Of a stretch of 64,000 bases of DNA, positions 51,792 through 62,889 are shown in pieces. The first letter of the stretch is position 1. Each line of letters starts with the position of its first letter. A program made the translations under genes and the position numbers. Origin of the DNA: Schaalia radingae (GTDB lineage: Bacteria > Actinomycetota > Actinomycetes > Actinomycetales > Actinomycetaceae); the NCBI RefSeq assembly GCF_900106055.1, contig NZ_LT629792.1, positions 434,001 through 498,000 on the forward strand, written 5' to 3'. Under the pieces are notes generated by a model that was not told the DNA's origin, ran no database searches, and saw only the letters and a list, made by a program, of their open reading frames with translations.

Positions 51792-54700
51792 CTACGCAGA
51801 CGCTGACCCATCCTGAGATGACAGCCCGGCGCATCGCGGAACTGACAGGCCTGCCGGTTCCCACCGCCGAACAACAACGCGTCATTGAAGCTGACATGGA
51901 GCCGCTCCTCGTTGTTGCCGGCGCTGGGTCAGGCAAGACCGAGACCATGTCGATGCGAGTGCTGCACATGGTCGCCGCGCGAGGACTATCCCCCGACCAG
52001 ATCCTCGGATTGACCTTCTCACGCAAAGCAGCCGCTGAACTCGGTCAGCGGCTTCGAGCGCGCCTGAGCACACTGAGCCAGCACTGCGACGGCATCATCA
52101 CCACTGAGGATCCGGTATGTATGACATACCACTCCTTCGCACAGCAAATCGTCCACGACCACGGGATGCGTCTGGGTATCGACCCGAACCAGCGTCTGAT
52201 CGGACAGGCAGGCGCAGTCCAGATGATGACCGACATCGTTGAGATGTGGCCACACGATCTGGGAAGCGACAAGAGCGTATCCAGCCTTGTGGACAGCGCA
52301 CTGGGTCTTGCCGGCCAAATCGCTGAACACGCAATGAGCATTGATGAGATGCGCGTATTCCTCGACGAATTCGGAACGGCGCTGCGGGAAATTGGCAAGC
52401 CGACCGGCGTACTCAAGAGCATGGTGGACACCAACGACCTGCGGCTGCGCCTCCTTGACCTGATCGACGCCTTCTCTGAACGCAAACGCAGTGAACGAGT
52501 CGTCGACTTTTCCGACCTGCTGATCTTGGCCAACCGGCTCGCCCACAGCGCGCCCGCTGTGCGCGACCAATTGAGAGCCGACTATCACGCCGTGTTTCTG
52601 GACGAATTTCAGGACACCTCCGTCATCCAGATGAAGTTTCTGGCGGCACTGTTCCACGATCACCCAGTGACAGCGGTAGGGGATCCCAACCAGTCCATCT
52701 ACTCGTGGCGTGGTGCCTCAGCCGGATCGCTGAAATCATTCCTGGACCGCTTCTGTTCGGATACGCCTCACGTCGAGCAAACACAGTACCTCTCGACAGC
52801 GTTCCGAAACGACCGCATGATTCTCGATGTCGCCAACCACGTGTCCAGGCCGCTGCGTGAGGATTCCGACATACCGCAGCTCAAAACGCTCGAACAAACA
52901 CTGACTGCTGACTTGGAGCGCGCGCGACGCGAAGCGGCTCCCGTTGCTGAACAGCAGCGCCTCGAACAGGCGGTTCAGGCTGCGCGCGAGCGCGCCCATG
53001 ACGGAGTTGTGGACGTCGCCTTCGAGACCAGCACCCAGGACCAGGCCGAAACAGCGGCCCGCTTCCTCGTGAAGCACCGCCAGCGCCGAGGCTCCAGATG
53101 GTCAAGCGCGGCGGTGCTGTGCAGGCGAACCTCCGATTTTATTGCAGTGGAAAAAACACTTCGAGCACATGACATTCCTACCCAGGTAATTGGTTTAGGA
53201 GGACTGCTTCAACAACCTGCGGTCGCAGATGTGCGGGCAGCATTGCGATTGAGTGTTGACGTGAGCGATTCGCCTGCAGCACTGCGGCTGGTGACGAACC
53301 TCGACCTGGGAGCCTCGGATCTGCAGGTGCTCGGCAAGTGGGCCAGGGCACGAAATACGCGTACGCCGGGAGACCATCCCCTGACCTACCTTCTCGACGC
53401 TCTCGATACGCCTCCGCCCGTGCACTGGCGCGGCGATGATGCTTCTCCTGCGATCTCTGCAGCAGCAGTGGCGCGCGTCGAGGTCCTGTCCAGCAAACTG
53501 CGTGCCATCCGTGAATGGTCCGGGCATCCGGTGACAGATCAGGTGGAACGTGCCATCTCGATACTGGGAGTGGCAACCGATGCTATTGCCGACCCCATGC
53601 CCAACGACGGACGCGAAGCGCTGGATACGTTCGTGGATGTGGCCCGAAACTTTGAGAAAGATGCCCCTGATCCGTCGATGCGCGCATTCCTTGCGTGGCT
53701 GGATGTGGCCGAACAGGAAGAACGTGGCCTTGCCGGGCCGCACACCGACCCGGATCCCGATGCGGTGCAGATTCTCACCATCCACGGGGCGAAAGGTCTG
53801 GAATGGGACAGTGTGGTTGTCTACGGACTGGGGGATGGGATTTTCCCTTCTCACCGCTCGAACTCAGTGACGTGGCGCGATGACCCGCCCGGAGCGAGCG
53901 GATGGTTGGAGCGAAGCAGCGAGATTCCCTACCCGTTGCGAGGCGATGCCGACTACCTACCGGCCTTGACGATCGGTGAAGGGGAGGGGCGAACACCTCA
54001 GTCAGCGTTCAACAACTGGATTTCGCAGACCTATCGGCCTGAAATGGGCTGCCAGACGGAGCGCGAAGAGCGCCGTCTCGCATACGTCGCATTGACCAGG
54101 GCACGCCATCACATGCTGCTGACCGGTGCATGGGTGGCATCGTCAGCGAAATTGCACTTTCCCTCGCGCTATCTGATGGAACCACTTGAAGCTGGGCTGA
54201 CGGCTGCTGACCCTGAACGTGCGATCGCGCCTCAACCTGAACCTGAAGAAGTCGCACAGCTCCTGGCCGCGCAAGACTCACCGCTCTTTCCGGCACCTCC
54301 TGACGTATCGCGCCAACGCATGACGCAGGTGGCTCACGCAGTGCAGGATGCGATGACACGGCATAGCGGTGAGGCGACCGATGGTGACACGCATCTGGCG
54401 CGCACCCCGCACCCGCTGGCCGCCGATACGCGCGTCCTTCTCGACGAGCATCTGCTGCGCAAACACGACGATGCGCTTGTTGTGCCACTGAGCCGCATTC
54501 CGGCAACCTCGGTGACACGACTGCTGAGCAGTCCAGATGAGTATGCGCGCGACTTGCGTCGGCCCATACCGCGCGAACCCAGCGACGCCGCGACCCTGGG
54601 GACACTGTTCCACTCATGGGTCGAACGCCAGCTGCGCATGGTCTCAGGTGAACTGTGGGATGAGCACATTCCCGGCGAAGAAACGCTTAGCTCGGCGCAA

Positions 54701-55156
54701 CACAGGCGCTTTGACGCAATGAAAGGCATTTTCAACACCCTCCCCATTGTCAATACAGGAAAGCCGATCGCGGTAGAAGAACCCTTTTCGGTGCGGATCG
54801 GCTCCTTGAGTATTCCCGGCCGCTTCGACGCTGTGTTCGAGGATGCCGACGGCCGGACAGTGATCATCGACTGGAAAACAGGTCGCGCCCCGACGCGCAA
54901 TCCAAGCGGAGCGCTCACCGCGCAGGCGCATCTGACTCAGTTGCGCCTCTACACCGCCGCATGGGCGCAGCGAAGCGGAACAGACCCGGACGACATTCAT
55001 GCCCGCATCGTCTACCTGGGTGGTAATCCTTCCGTTCCAGCAGATCAGCGCATGTATTCCAGGGAAGCTCTGGACGCAATCGTGCGCGAATATGACTCAC
55101 CGATCAACGACCTGGAAACCGCGTTGCAGGCAGTGTTCACGCAGTCGCCAGCATAG
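51788..55156 (+). CDS. adnB: AdnB-like UvrD helicase with RecB nuclease domain
   Basis: Lead motor of the heterodimer. 1122 aa. Intact superfamily 1A motifs: GAGSGKTET (Lys50), LTFSRKAAAELGQRL, YHSFAQQIV, FLDEFQDTS, GDPNQSIYSWRGA, STAFRND, TIHGAKGLEWDSV and VALTRARHH. The C-terminal nuclease shows GTLFHSWVE, GRFDAVFEDADG, IIDWKTG and QLRLYTAAWA. This end lacks the Fe-S cysteines seen in the partner. Four-base overlap with adnA. No recBCD or addAB genes are in the window. Confidence 0.88.
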   Translation: MTTQTLTHPEMTARRIAELTGLPVPTAEQQRVIEADMEPLLVVAGAGSGKTETMSMRVLHMVAARGLSPDQILGLTFSRKAAAELGQRLRARLSTLSQHCDGIITTEDPVCMTYHSFAQQIVHDHGMRLGIDPNQRLIGQAGAVQMMTDIVEMWPHDLGSDKSVSSLVDSALGLAGQIAEHAMSIDEMRVFLDEFGTALREIGKPTGVLKSMVDTNDLRLRLLDLIDAFSERKRSERVVDFSDLLILANRLAHSAPAVRDQLRADYHAVFLDEFQDTSVIQMKFLAALFHDHPVTAVGDPNQSIYSWRGASAGSLKSFLDRFCSDTPHVEQTQYLSTAFRNDRMILDVANHVSRPLREDSDIPQLKTLEQTLTADLERARREAAPVAEQQRLEQAVQAARERAHDGVVDVAFETSTQDQAETAARFLVKHRQRRGSRWSSAAVLCRRTSDFIAVEKTLRAHDIPTQVIGLGGLLQQPAVADVRAALRLSVDVSDSPAALRLVTNLDLGASDLQVLGKWARARNTRTPGDHPLTYLLDALDTPPPVHWRGDDASPAISAAAVARVEVLSSKLRAIREWSGHPVTDQVERAISILGVATDAIADPMPNDGREALDTFVDVARNFEKDAPDPSMRAFLAWLDVAEQEERGLAGPHTDPDPDAVQILTIHGAKGLEWDSVVVYGLGDGIFPSHRSNSVTWRDDPPGASGWLERSSEIPYPLRGDADYLPALTIGEGEGRTPQSAFNNWISQTYRPEMGCQTEREERRLAYVALTRARHHMLLTGAWVASSAKLHFPSRYLMEPLEAGLTAADPERAIAPQPEPEEVAQLLAAQDSPLFPAPPDVSRQRMTQVAHAVQDAMTRHSGEATDGDTHLARTPHPLAADTRVLLDEHLLRKHDDALVVPLSRIPATSVTRLLSSPDEYARDLRRPIPREPSDAATLGTLFHSWVERQLRMVSGELWDEHIPGEETLSSAQHRRFDAMKGIFNTLPIVNTGKPIAVEEPFSVRIGSLSIPGRFDAVFEDADGRTVIIDWKTGRAPTRNPSGALTAQAHLTQLRLYTAAWAQRSGTDPDDIHARIVYLGGNPSVPADQRMYSREALDAIVREYDSPINDLETALQAVFTQSPA

Positions 55157-55175
55157 AGCGCGCCTGCGCGTCGCT

Positions 55176-56315
55176 TCAGGAAAACTGTGGGGGAGTGCGA
55201 GTCGGATCACCATCGGCATGCCGGTCAATGACGGACTCCACCTCGTCCATCGACACCGGCTCCGTCACGTTCTCAGGCGAAGCAGTCCAGGTTGGCGCGG
55301 CGGGCTCTGCGGCAGGCTCAGGTTCATCCGCGGGGGCATTCTCATCCTTGGGTTCAGGCGCGAGCTCATGCTCCGTCAGCAGGTCATCGCCCACGTCGAG
55401 CGACACATCCGTCAACATCTGCGACGCGTCGCGAACGATCTCCTTGTCCTCGGCATGAAGCCCGTGAGACAGCCAGCGCACGATTGCCAATTCAGACAGC
55501 AACTGAGCGCGCGTCACCAGGTGCAAGTCCGTCGCCATCCTCGTCATCGAATACGACGACTGGAACGTTTCAAGGAAACCATCAGACGCCTGAGACAAAA
55601 TCCACGCCACGTCGATCGCCGGATCACCCACGTGCGCAGAGGAAAAACCACTGATGGACAGCACGATCCCATCTGCGACCTTCACCGACTGCACATGCAG
55701 ATCGCCGTGAACAGGGCACGGGCGGAAACGCCACAAAGCGTCATCATCTAAGGCAGCTCGCCAGCGGCGCACAAGATTCGCAGGAACCGTCACAGCTGCC
55801 AATACTTCCTGGAGGACAGCACGGTGGCGGTCACGGCACTCAGAGGCCGAATACTGCGGAACATTCACATCCGAATACGTTGAGACAGGCAGGTTATGCA
55901 AGCTGGCGATTGATCGGGCCAGCGAGGCCGGCAAAATACCCGACTGATCGAAGTCCTCATCACCCATGAAACGGCCCGCAAGATCCTGATGCACCATCAC
56001 CGACACGCCCTCGCGGGTGCGGGCAATACCAGCAGGACGCGGCACATCAAAACCGACCTCACCCGCATCGTGAGCAGACGCCAGACGGGCAAGGACCGCC
56101 CACTGTGCCCTCAAATCCACACCGCCCACATCTTCATGCGGACACACCACGGTCCAGCGGTTCCCCTGATCATCGACAATGCCGGTCATGGAGACAACCT
56201 CGTCACTGAATTGAGGCTCACGTAAAGCCGCAACAGAAAGGCCGGGTACCGCCGCGGTCGCCAACGCAGCCAATTCAAGAGGTGTTCGTGGTGTACTCAC
56301 CCTCTTACGGTACAT
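55176..56315 (-). CDS. Aminoglycoside-phosphotransferase-fold protein, possibly a pseudokinase
   Basis: 379 aa. APH fold through residue 320, then an acidic, Pro/Ala-rich tail. The catalytic loop is VHGDLHVQSV (His203-Gly-Asp205): the base is kept, but the usual Asn at position 210 is Ser. The metal-binding Asp of the next motif (normally I-D-F/W before xxAxVGDP) appears as Gly223 in ISGFSSAHVGDPA. Both metal ligands are therefore missing and activity is doubtful. ATG 56315 is used; a GTG five codons later is possible. Converges on adnB, a neighbour pairing known in actinobacteria. Confidence 0.8.
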   Translation of the reverse strand: MYRKRVSTPRTPLELAALATAAVPGLSVAALREPQFSDEVVSMTGIVDDQGNRWTVVCPHEDVGGVDLRAQWAVLARLASAHDAGEVGFDVPRPAGIARTREGVSVMVHQDLAGRFMGDEDFDQSGILPASLARSIASLHNLPVSTYSDVNVPQYSASECRDRHRAVLQEVLAAVTVPANLVRRWRAALDDDALWRFRPCPVHGDLHVQSVKVADGIVLSISGFSSAHVGDPAIDVAWILSQASDGFLETFQSSYSMTRMATDLHLVTRAQLLSELAIVRWLSHGLHAEDKEIVRDASQMLTDVSLDVGDDLLTEHELAPEPKDENAPADEPEPAAEPAAPTWTASPENVTEPVSMDEVESVIDRHADGDPTRTPPQFS

Positions 56316-56533
56316 GGCCTGTCCACACTTCGAGCCGCTTCATTAATGGTGTTTCACGCCCCGTTTGGGAAAAACTGCAGGTCACTGGCGCACCGAACGC
56401 TCACCGGTACCCAAACCCCCACCCGAAGTTATCCACAGTTCAGTAGAAAGGGTTCCCATCAGGATGCTACTTTGCTACGTTCGGTGACAGTAATCACAAG
56501 GACAGCCCACTGCAACGCGAAAGGAACGGCACG

Positions 56534-57745
56534 ATGGCGAGCACGCCCGATACAGCCACACAGCTGCGCAGCGCACTCGCATCCCGCGGCATCGACCCTT
56601 TCGCGCACACCCAACGCGCCCGGCAGCTGGCCGAGGAAACCGTCACGCAGATGCTCGGGCCGCTCACCCCCGACGAAATCCACGAGCACACAGAAAACCT
56701 GCTGGCCGAGGTTATCGGCTTTGGCCCCCTCCAGCGGTATCTGGACGATCCAGAGGTTGAAGAAGTGTGGATCAACGACCCCTCGCGCATCTTCATCGCG
56801 CGAAACGGCCAACCCGAGCTGACCACATTGATCCTGTCCGACCAGCAGGTGCGAGACCTCGTGGAACGAATGCTGCACCATTCGGGCCGGCGCCTTGACC
56901 TGTCAGCACCCTTCGTGGATGCAATGCTGGCCGGCGGGGAACGCCTGCACGTCGTGATCCCTCCCGTGACCGGCCAGCACTGGTCAGTCAACATTCGCAA
57001 ACACATTCAACGTGCTCGCTCGCTGCGCGACCTCGTCAATGTGGCCATGCTGCCCGACTATGTTGCTGAATTCCTTTCCGCCGCCGTGGACAGTGGCTTA
57101 TCCATCGTCGTGTCGGGCGCCACCCAGGCAGGAAAGACAACACTCCTGCGCGCACTATGCGGAGAAATCCCGGGCGCGCGCCGCGTCATCAGTTGTGAAG
57201 AAGTTTTCGAACTCGCATTGCCGGCTCGCGACTGCATTGCGATGCAGACACGCCCCAGCTCGATGGAAGGCACAGGCGAAATCACGCTGCGTGACCTGGT
57301 GCGTGAATCACTGCGAATGCGCCCCGAAACGCTCATCGTCGGAGAGGTGCGCGGTCCAGAAGCGCTCGACCTGCTGCTCGCACTCAACGCGGGTGTTCCA
57401 GGAATGGCGACCGTGCATGCCAACTCGGCCCGCGAAGCACTGTCGAAACTGTCCATGCTCCCCTTGCTCGCCGGCGAAAACGTCACCCCTCAGTTCGTTG
57501 TCCCCACGCTTGCGCACAGCGTTGACATCGTGTGCCACGTTGAACGCAACCACGACGGCACACGCGTTGTGTCCGAGGTGCTCGCCGTGCCCGGCCGGGT
57601 CGAGGAGATGCGCATCGAATCAGCAGACCTGTGGCGCTATGACGGTGCCACGTGGGTGCGAGGCCGAGGCGCACTTGACGCGCATGAACGCTTCGCTCTG
57701 GCCCACCATGATCTGAGTGCCCTGCTGACGGGTGGGCCGTCATGA
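56534..57745 (+). CDS. tadA: Tad pilus assembly ATPase (TadA/CpaF)
   Basis: Hexameric motor driving Flp pilus assembly at the inner face of the membrane. 403 aa. N-terminal domain up to about residue 170 (GFGPLQRYLDDPEVEEVWINDPSRIFI), Walker A GATQAGKTT (Lys201), Asp box CEEVFEL, Walker B LIVGEVRGPEALDLL and His box GMATVHANSAREAL. The ATG follows AAAGGAAC. Four-base overlap with tadB. The upstream ssd/tadZ gene that usually leads this operon is not here; the phosphotransferase-fold gene occupies that side. Confidence 0.93.
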   Translation: MASTPDTATQLRSALASRGIDPFAHTQRARQLAEETVTQMLGPLTPDEIHEHTENLLAEVIGFGPLQRYLDDPEVEEVWINDPSRIFIARNGQPELTTLILSDQQVRDLVERMLHHSGRRLDLSAPFVDAMLAGGERLHVVIPPVTGQHWSVNIRKHIQRARSLRDLVNVAMLPDYVAEFLSAAVDSGLSIVVSGATQAGKTTLLRALCGEIPGARRVISCEEVFELALPARDCIAMQTRPSSMEGTGEITLRDLVRESLRMRPETLIVGEVRGPEALDLLLALNAGVPGMATVHANSAREALSKLSMLPLLAGENVTPQFVVPTLAHSVDIVCHVERNHDGTRVVSEVLAVPGRVEEMRIESADLWRYDGATWVRGRGALDAHERFALAHHDLSALLTGGPS

Positions 57746-58602
57746 GCGCCACACTGATCGGAATCGTCCTGGGGATCGGTGTGAACTGCATCCTCCTGGC
57801 CTTCGTCGGCACACCCCGATTGCCGAGGTGGTCACCGAACTGGTGGCAGGCGTGGAACGACACACTGATCAGGTCCGGAATTTCCTCCCTGACCCGCAGT
57901 ACGCACGTCCTGGTCACGCTGGCGATTATGAGTGGTGTCTTCCTGGGCGTGCTGGCCTACACACGCACATGGACCGTGGCCATCGTGGTCGCACTGATGA
58001 TCGCACCCGTTCCCACCATGGTGATCGTGGGTCGCGCTGCGCGCGTGACCAGGCAGACTCGAGTGGCGTGGCCTGATGTGGTGGATCAACTGGTGGCAGG
58101 TATCCGATCGGGTGCTTCCCTGCCCGAACTGCTCATCGACTGCGGTGAGCGCGGACCGCGAGTCTTGCGTCCCTATTTCCTCACGTTCAGTACGGAGTAC
58201 CGCGCTGACGGCAGATTCGACCATGCGCTGACGGGACTGAAAAACCGGCTCGCCGACCCGGTGGCAGACCGCATTATCGAAGCGTTACGCCTGGCACGCG
58301 ATGTCGGCGGATCAGATCTGGCGGTCCTGCTGCGAGACCTGGGAGTCATGCTGCGTGAAGATGCACGCATCCGCGGAGAACTCGAAGCGCGGCAGTCATG
58401 GACAGTTAACGCAGCCAGGCTGGGAGTGGCAGCCCCGTGGATCGTGCTGGTGTTGATCTCCGCACAGGCCCAGGCCGCCAGCGCGTTTTCCACTCCACAA
58501 GGCGTGGTGATCCTCAGTGTGGGGGCACTGGTCTCGGTCGTCGCGTACTTCGTAATGAAGCAGATCGGCAAACTGGAAACGGAACGGCGGACCCTGCGAT
58601 GA
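57742..58602 (+). CDS. tadB: Tad pilus inner membrane protein TadB-like
   Basis: 286 aa with membrane segments at both ends and a T2SSF domain in the middle (WPDVVDQLVAGIRSGASLPELLIDCGERGP, then RDVGGSDLAVLLRDLGVMLREDARIRGELEARQSWT). ATGA overlaps link it to tadA and tadC. It forms the platform with TadC. Confidence 0.9.
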   Translation: MSATLIGIVLGIGVNCILLAFVGTPRLPRWSPNWWQAWNDTLIRSGISSLTRSTHVLVTLAIMSGVFLGVLAYTRTWTVAIVVALMIAPVPTMVIVGRAARVTRQTRVAWPDVVDQLVAGIRSGASLPELLIDCGERGPRVLRPYFLTFSTEYRADGRFDHALTGLKNRLADPVADRIIEALRLARDVGGSDLAVLLRDLGVMLREDARIRGELEARQSWTVNAARLGVAAPWIVLVLISAQAQAASAFSTPQGVVILSVGALVSVVAYFVMKQIGKLETERRTLR

Positions 58603-59501
58603 ATGGGATGACGTGGGCGGCTGTCGCGATAGGGATGACTCTGGGTATTGGAATATGGCAGCTGGCGATTGCCATCCGTGCCCGCAACAATCTGCTCGCC
58701 GTGCGCGTGTGGAGCCAGCGCTCGGACACCACGTGGCCTTCCGATATGCCGGGCAGTCGGGTACGTTCACTGGCGGCGCAGTGGCTCGCACGCGTAATGG
58801 ACGCAATTGGCTCCACATCCACCAGCGTTGTTCGCCGCCTGGAACTGCTCGGCTCGGGCAGGGAGCTCGCCACTTTTCGCCTGCACCAGTTCATTGCGGC
58901 AACCTGCCTGATGCTCCTGGCCGCAGTTGCGATCATCCCGCTGATTCACCGCACCCCTGCAGGAATCATGTCACTCATATGTGCTCTGGCGGTGGGTGCA
59001 TTGACGGGGGCCGCACTGTGGGACCAGCTCCTGAGTGTGCAGGCCAGGCATCGACAGCGTCAACTGGACAGTAGTGTCCCTGACGCCTCTGAGCTGCTCG
59101 CACTGGCAATCGGTGCCGGTGAATCGGTGCCGGCAGCCTTGTCGCGTGTGGCGGGAATCTCCCAGTCACACTTGGCCCGCGAACTGAACCACACGGTCAC
59201 TCAGATACGGATGGGCCGTGCCACCACGCGGGCACTGACCGACCTTGCCGCCCGCAATGATTCACCCAACTTGTCACGACTGTGTCAGACCCTTGTTACC
59301 GCCATCGAACGCGGAGCGCCACTGGCTCAGACCCTGCACGACCAGGCGCGCGACATCCGCGAAGTAACTCGGCAACGACTCATGGAACAAGGTGGCAGGA
59401 AAGAGATCGCCATGCTGTTCCCGATCGTCTTCCTGATCCTGCCCATCACTGTCCTGTTCGCACTGTACCCCGGGCTGCTTGCCCTCCAGATCGGACCGTG
59501 A
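58599..59501 (+). CDS. tadC: Tad pilus inner membrane protein TadC-like
   Basis: 300 aa. ATG 58599 overlaps the tadB stop; a longer frame within tadB is discarded. Membrane segments near residues 3-20, 88-125 and 270-295 enclose a T2SSF domain (VPDASELLALAIGAGESVPAALSRVAG; RQRLMEQGGRKEIAMLFPIVFLILP). The GRKEIAMLFPIVFLILP end is typical of TadC. Confidence 0.9.
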   Translation: MNGMTWAAVAIGMTLGIGIWQLAIAIRARNNLLAVRVWSQRSDTTWPSDMPGSRVRSLAAQWLARVMDAIGSTSTSVVRRLELLGSGRELATFRLHQFIAATCLMLLAAVAIIPLIHRTPAGIMSLICALAVGALTGAALWDQLLSVQARHRQRQLDSSVPDASELLALAIGAGESVPAALSRVAGISQSHLARELNHTVTQIRMGRATTRALTDLAARNDSPNLSRLCQTLVTAIERGAPLAQTLHDQARDIREVTRQRLMEQGGRKEIAMLFPIVFLILPITVLFALYPGLLALQIGP

Positions 59502-59556
59502 CATGCATATCCCAATACCACACCACCACCGCACCGACAGAAAAGAGAGAAACCCG

Positions 59557-59766
59557 ATGCACACCTTCTTCCTATGGATCGCAACACTGACAGGCAGGTT
59601 CATCCACCTGCCGACACAGCCTGACGAGGGGGAACGCGGCGACGTCCCCGGATGGGTCCTCATCACGCTCATGACCGTCGCCCTCGTCATCGGAATATGG
59701 GCGATCGCCGGTCCGCAACTGCAAAACATGCTGGAACAGGCATTGTCTTCCGTCAACTTCGGGTAA
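59557..59766 (+). CDS. Flp-like small pilin candidate
   Basis: 69 aa. A polar start is followed by DEGERGDVPGWVLITLMT, one membrane helix (about residues 33-51) and a short amphipathic tail. Size and position, between tadC and tadE, are those of the Flp pilin, but the class III cleavage pattern G/xxxxE is absent (DVPGW follows Gly28). It may be a divergent pilin or an accessory. ATG 59557 follows AAAGAGAG. Confidence 0.7.
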   Translation: MHTFFLWIATLTGRFIHLPTQPDEGERGDVPGWVLITLMTVALVIGIWAIAGPQLQNMLEQALSSVNFG

Positions 59767-59773
59767 GGCCACC

Positions 59774-60202
59774 ATGACAACGCAGGAGCGGACGCATTGG
59801 AGCGAAGAAGGCTCAGAGGTGGTTGCATACGCCATGATGCAGACACTGGTCGTCATCGTCTTCCTGATCATCCTGCAAACCGCGTTCGCCCTGCACACTC
59901 GTAACCTGGCGATCTCTGCCGCCAGTGAGGGAGCACGCCGAGGAGCCCTGGTTGGCGCGGTCGACGCAGATGCCATCCAGCGAACCGGCGACCTGCTCGA
60001 TGATTCTTTGGGGCAGGGACGTCCCCGTGACATTTCGACATCCCACCACCAGTGGCAGGGGCAGGACGCCCTCGTCGTGACAGTACGTACAACGATGCCT
60101 GTGTTCCTCACGTGGGGCCCACCCAACTGGCTCACCGTGCACGGACGCTCACTGGTGGAAGACGGTGAGCCGACCGCCCAGGCAGAAGGAACCGAACCGT
60201 GA
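59774..60202 (+). CDS. tadE: TadE-like minor pseudopilin
   Basis: 142 aa. EEGSEVVAYAMMQTLVVIVFLIILQTAF is the hydrophobic prepilin-like segment after a short basic leader; ALHTRNLAISAASEGARRGAL is the typical TadE continuation. The Glu at +5 is replaced by Ala. Seven bases separate it from the pilin candidate and its stop overlaps the next GTG. Confidence 0.85.
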   Translation: MTTQERTHWSEEGSEVVAYAMMQTLVVIVFLIILQTAFALHTRNLAISAASEGARRGALVGAVDADAIQRTGDLLDDSLGQGRPRDISTSHHQWQGQDALVVTVRTTMPVFLTWGPPNWLTVHGRSLVEDGEPTAQAEGTEP

Positions 60203-60627
60203 GGGACACCAGGGCCGCGCGAGACATACGTGAAGACGGGAACGCCATCGTCGAATTCATCATGATGATGGTTGTGCTGGTCATCCCCGCGCTGTACATC
60301 GTTGTCACCCTTGCATCAGTGCAGGCGGCAGCGTTCGCAAGTGAATCAGCCTCCCGTGAAGCCGCACGGCTCCTGTCGGCGGATCCGCAGCGCACTGAAT
60401 TTGCATCACAGCAGGCGCACGTCACCTTCGCAGATTTTGGGCTGCCCGCTCCAGAATCAGTCACGACGCGCTGCGACCCGTCATGTTCCACCAGCGGCGC
60501 CCTTCTGACGGTCACGGTCTCCACAACTGTTCCGCTGCCCTTGATCCCATCGTGGATCGGCGCTCGCGGAGTTTTCCCCGTCTCCTCGACGACGCAGGCA
60601 GTCATCGAGGGGGTGCGCATTGAATAG
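60199..60627 (+). CDS. tadF: TadE/TadF-like minor pseudopilin with consensus processing site
   Basis: 142 aa. EDGNAIVEFIMMMVVLVIPALYIVVTLASVQ has Gly followed by NAIVE, so the +5 Glu of class III prepilins is present. AFASESASREAARLL follows. One disulphide is possible (CDPSC). GTG start overlaps tadE (GTGA). Confidence 0.85.
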   Translation: MRDTRAARDIREDGNAIVEFIMMMVVLVIPALYIVVTLASVQAAAFASESASREAARLLSADPQRTEFASQQAHVTFADFGLPAPESVTTRCDPSCSTSGALLTVTVSTTVPLPLIPSWIGARGVFPVSSTTQAVIEGVRIE

Positions 60628-61087
60628 GAACCGATACCGGAGCGCTGCGCATCAGCCGCACAGCGAGGACGGCCGGATCACTGTTTTGCTCATCGGGCTG
60701 GTCACAGTGGCGTTGCTGGCCGTAGCAGTCGGCGTGGTTATCACGTCCGTTCACCTTCAACAACGTGCGCTCCTGAGCTGCGCTGATCGAATCTCTGCAG
60801 CAGGCGCAGCAGTACTGTCTGCGGAGAACTACTACGGCGAAGGTGGCGCCGAACTCGCAGCGCCATCTGAAAGCGGGGCGAGGCAGGAAGCCTTCAGAAC
60901 CCTGGAGCGCCTGTTAACGACCACATGCGCAGTGGGGCAGGGCGTAGACATAACGGATCTGACGGTCGGAGAAAACGTCATTCAGGTCACTGTGCGCACT
61001 CAGGCCACATTGCCGTTGCTGCCGCCCGTTCTGCAAGGCGTTGCCGCGCCCACCATGACGCAGTCCTCATCGGCGCGCACGGTCTGA
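60620..61087 (+). CDS. Tad-locus secreted pseudopilin-like protein
   Basis: 155 aa. TTG 60620 is the only start in reach and has GAGGGGG upstream; it overlaps the previous gene by eight bases. EDGRITVLLIGLVTVALLAVAVGVVITSV is a membrane helix resembling the TadG N-terminus; CADRISAAGAAVLSAENYYGEGG follows. Two cysteines (in LLSCAD and LLTTTCAVG) may pair outside the membrane. Last gene of the operon, in front of a terminator. Confidence 0.75.
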   Translation: MNRNRYRSAAHQPHSEDGRITVLLIGLVTVALLAVAVGVVITSVHLQQRALLSCADRISAAGAAVLSAENYYGEGGAELAAPSESGARQEAFRTLERLLTTTCAVGQGVDITDLTVGENVIQVTVRTQATLPLLPPVLQGVAAPTMTQSSSARTV

Positions 61088-61091
61088 ACAT

Positions 61092-61129
61092 ACAGGCGCC
61101 GCAGCAGTGGTATCCGCTGCGGCGCCTGT
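61092..61129. terminator. Terminator between the Tad operon and gdhA
   Basis: 14-bp perfect stem ACAGGCGCCGCAGC (61092-61105) / GCTGCGGCGCCTGT (61116-61129), between converging genes. Confidence 0.8.
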
Positions 61130-61151
61130 CAGATTACTCGTGATGAGTCAA

Positions 61152-62889
<1,738 letters not shown>

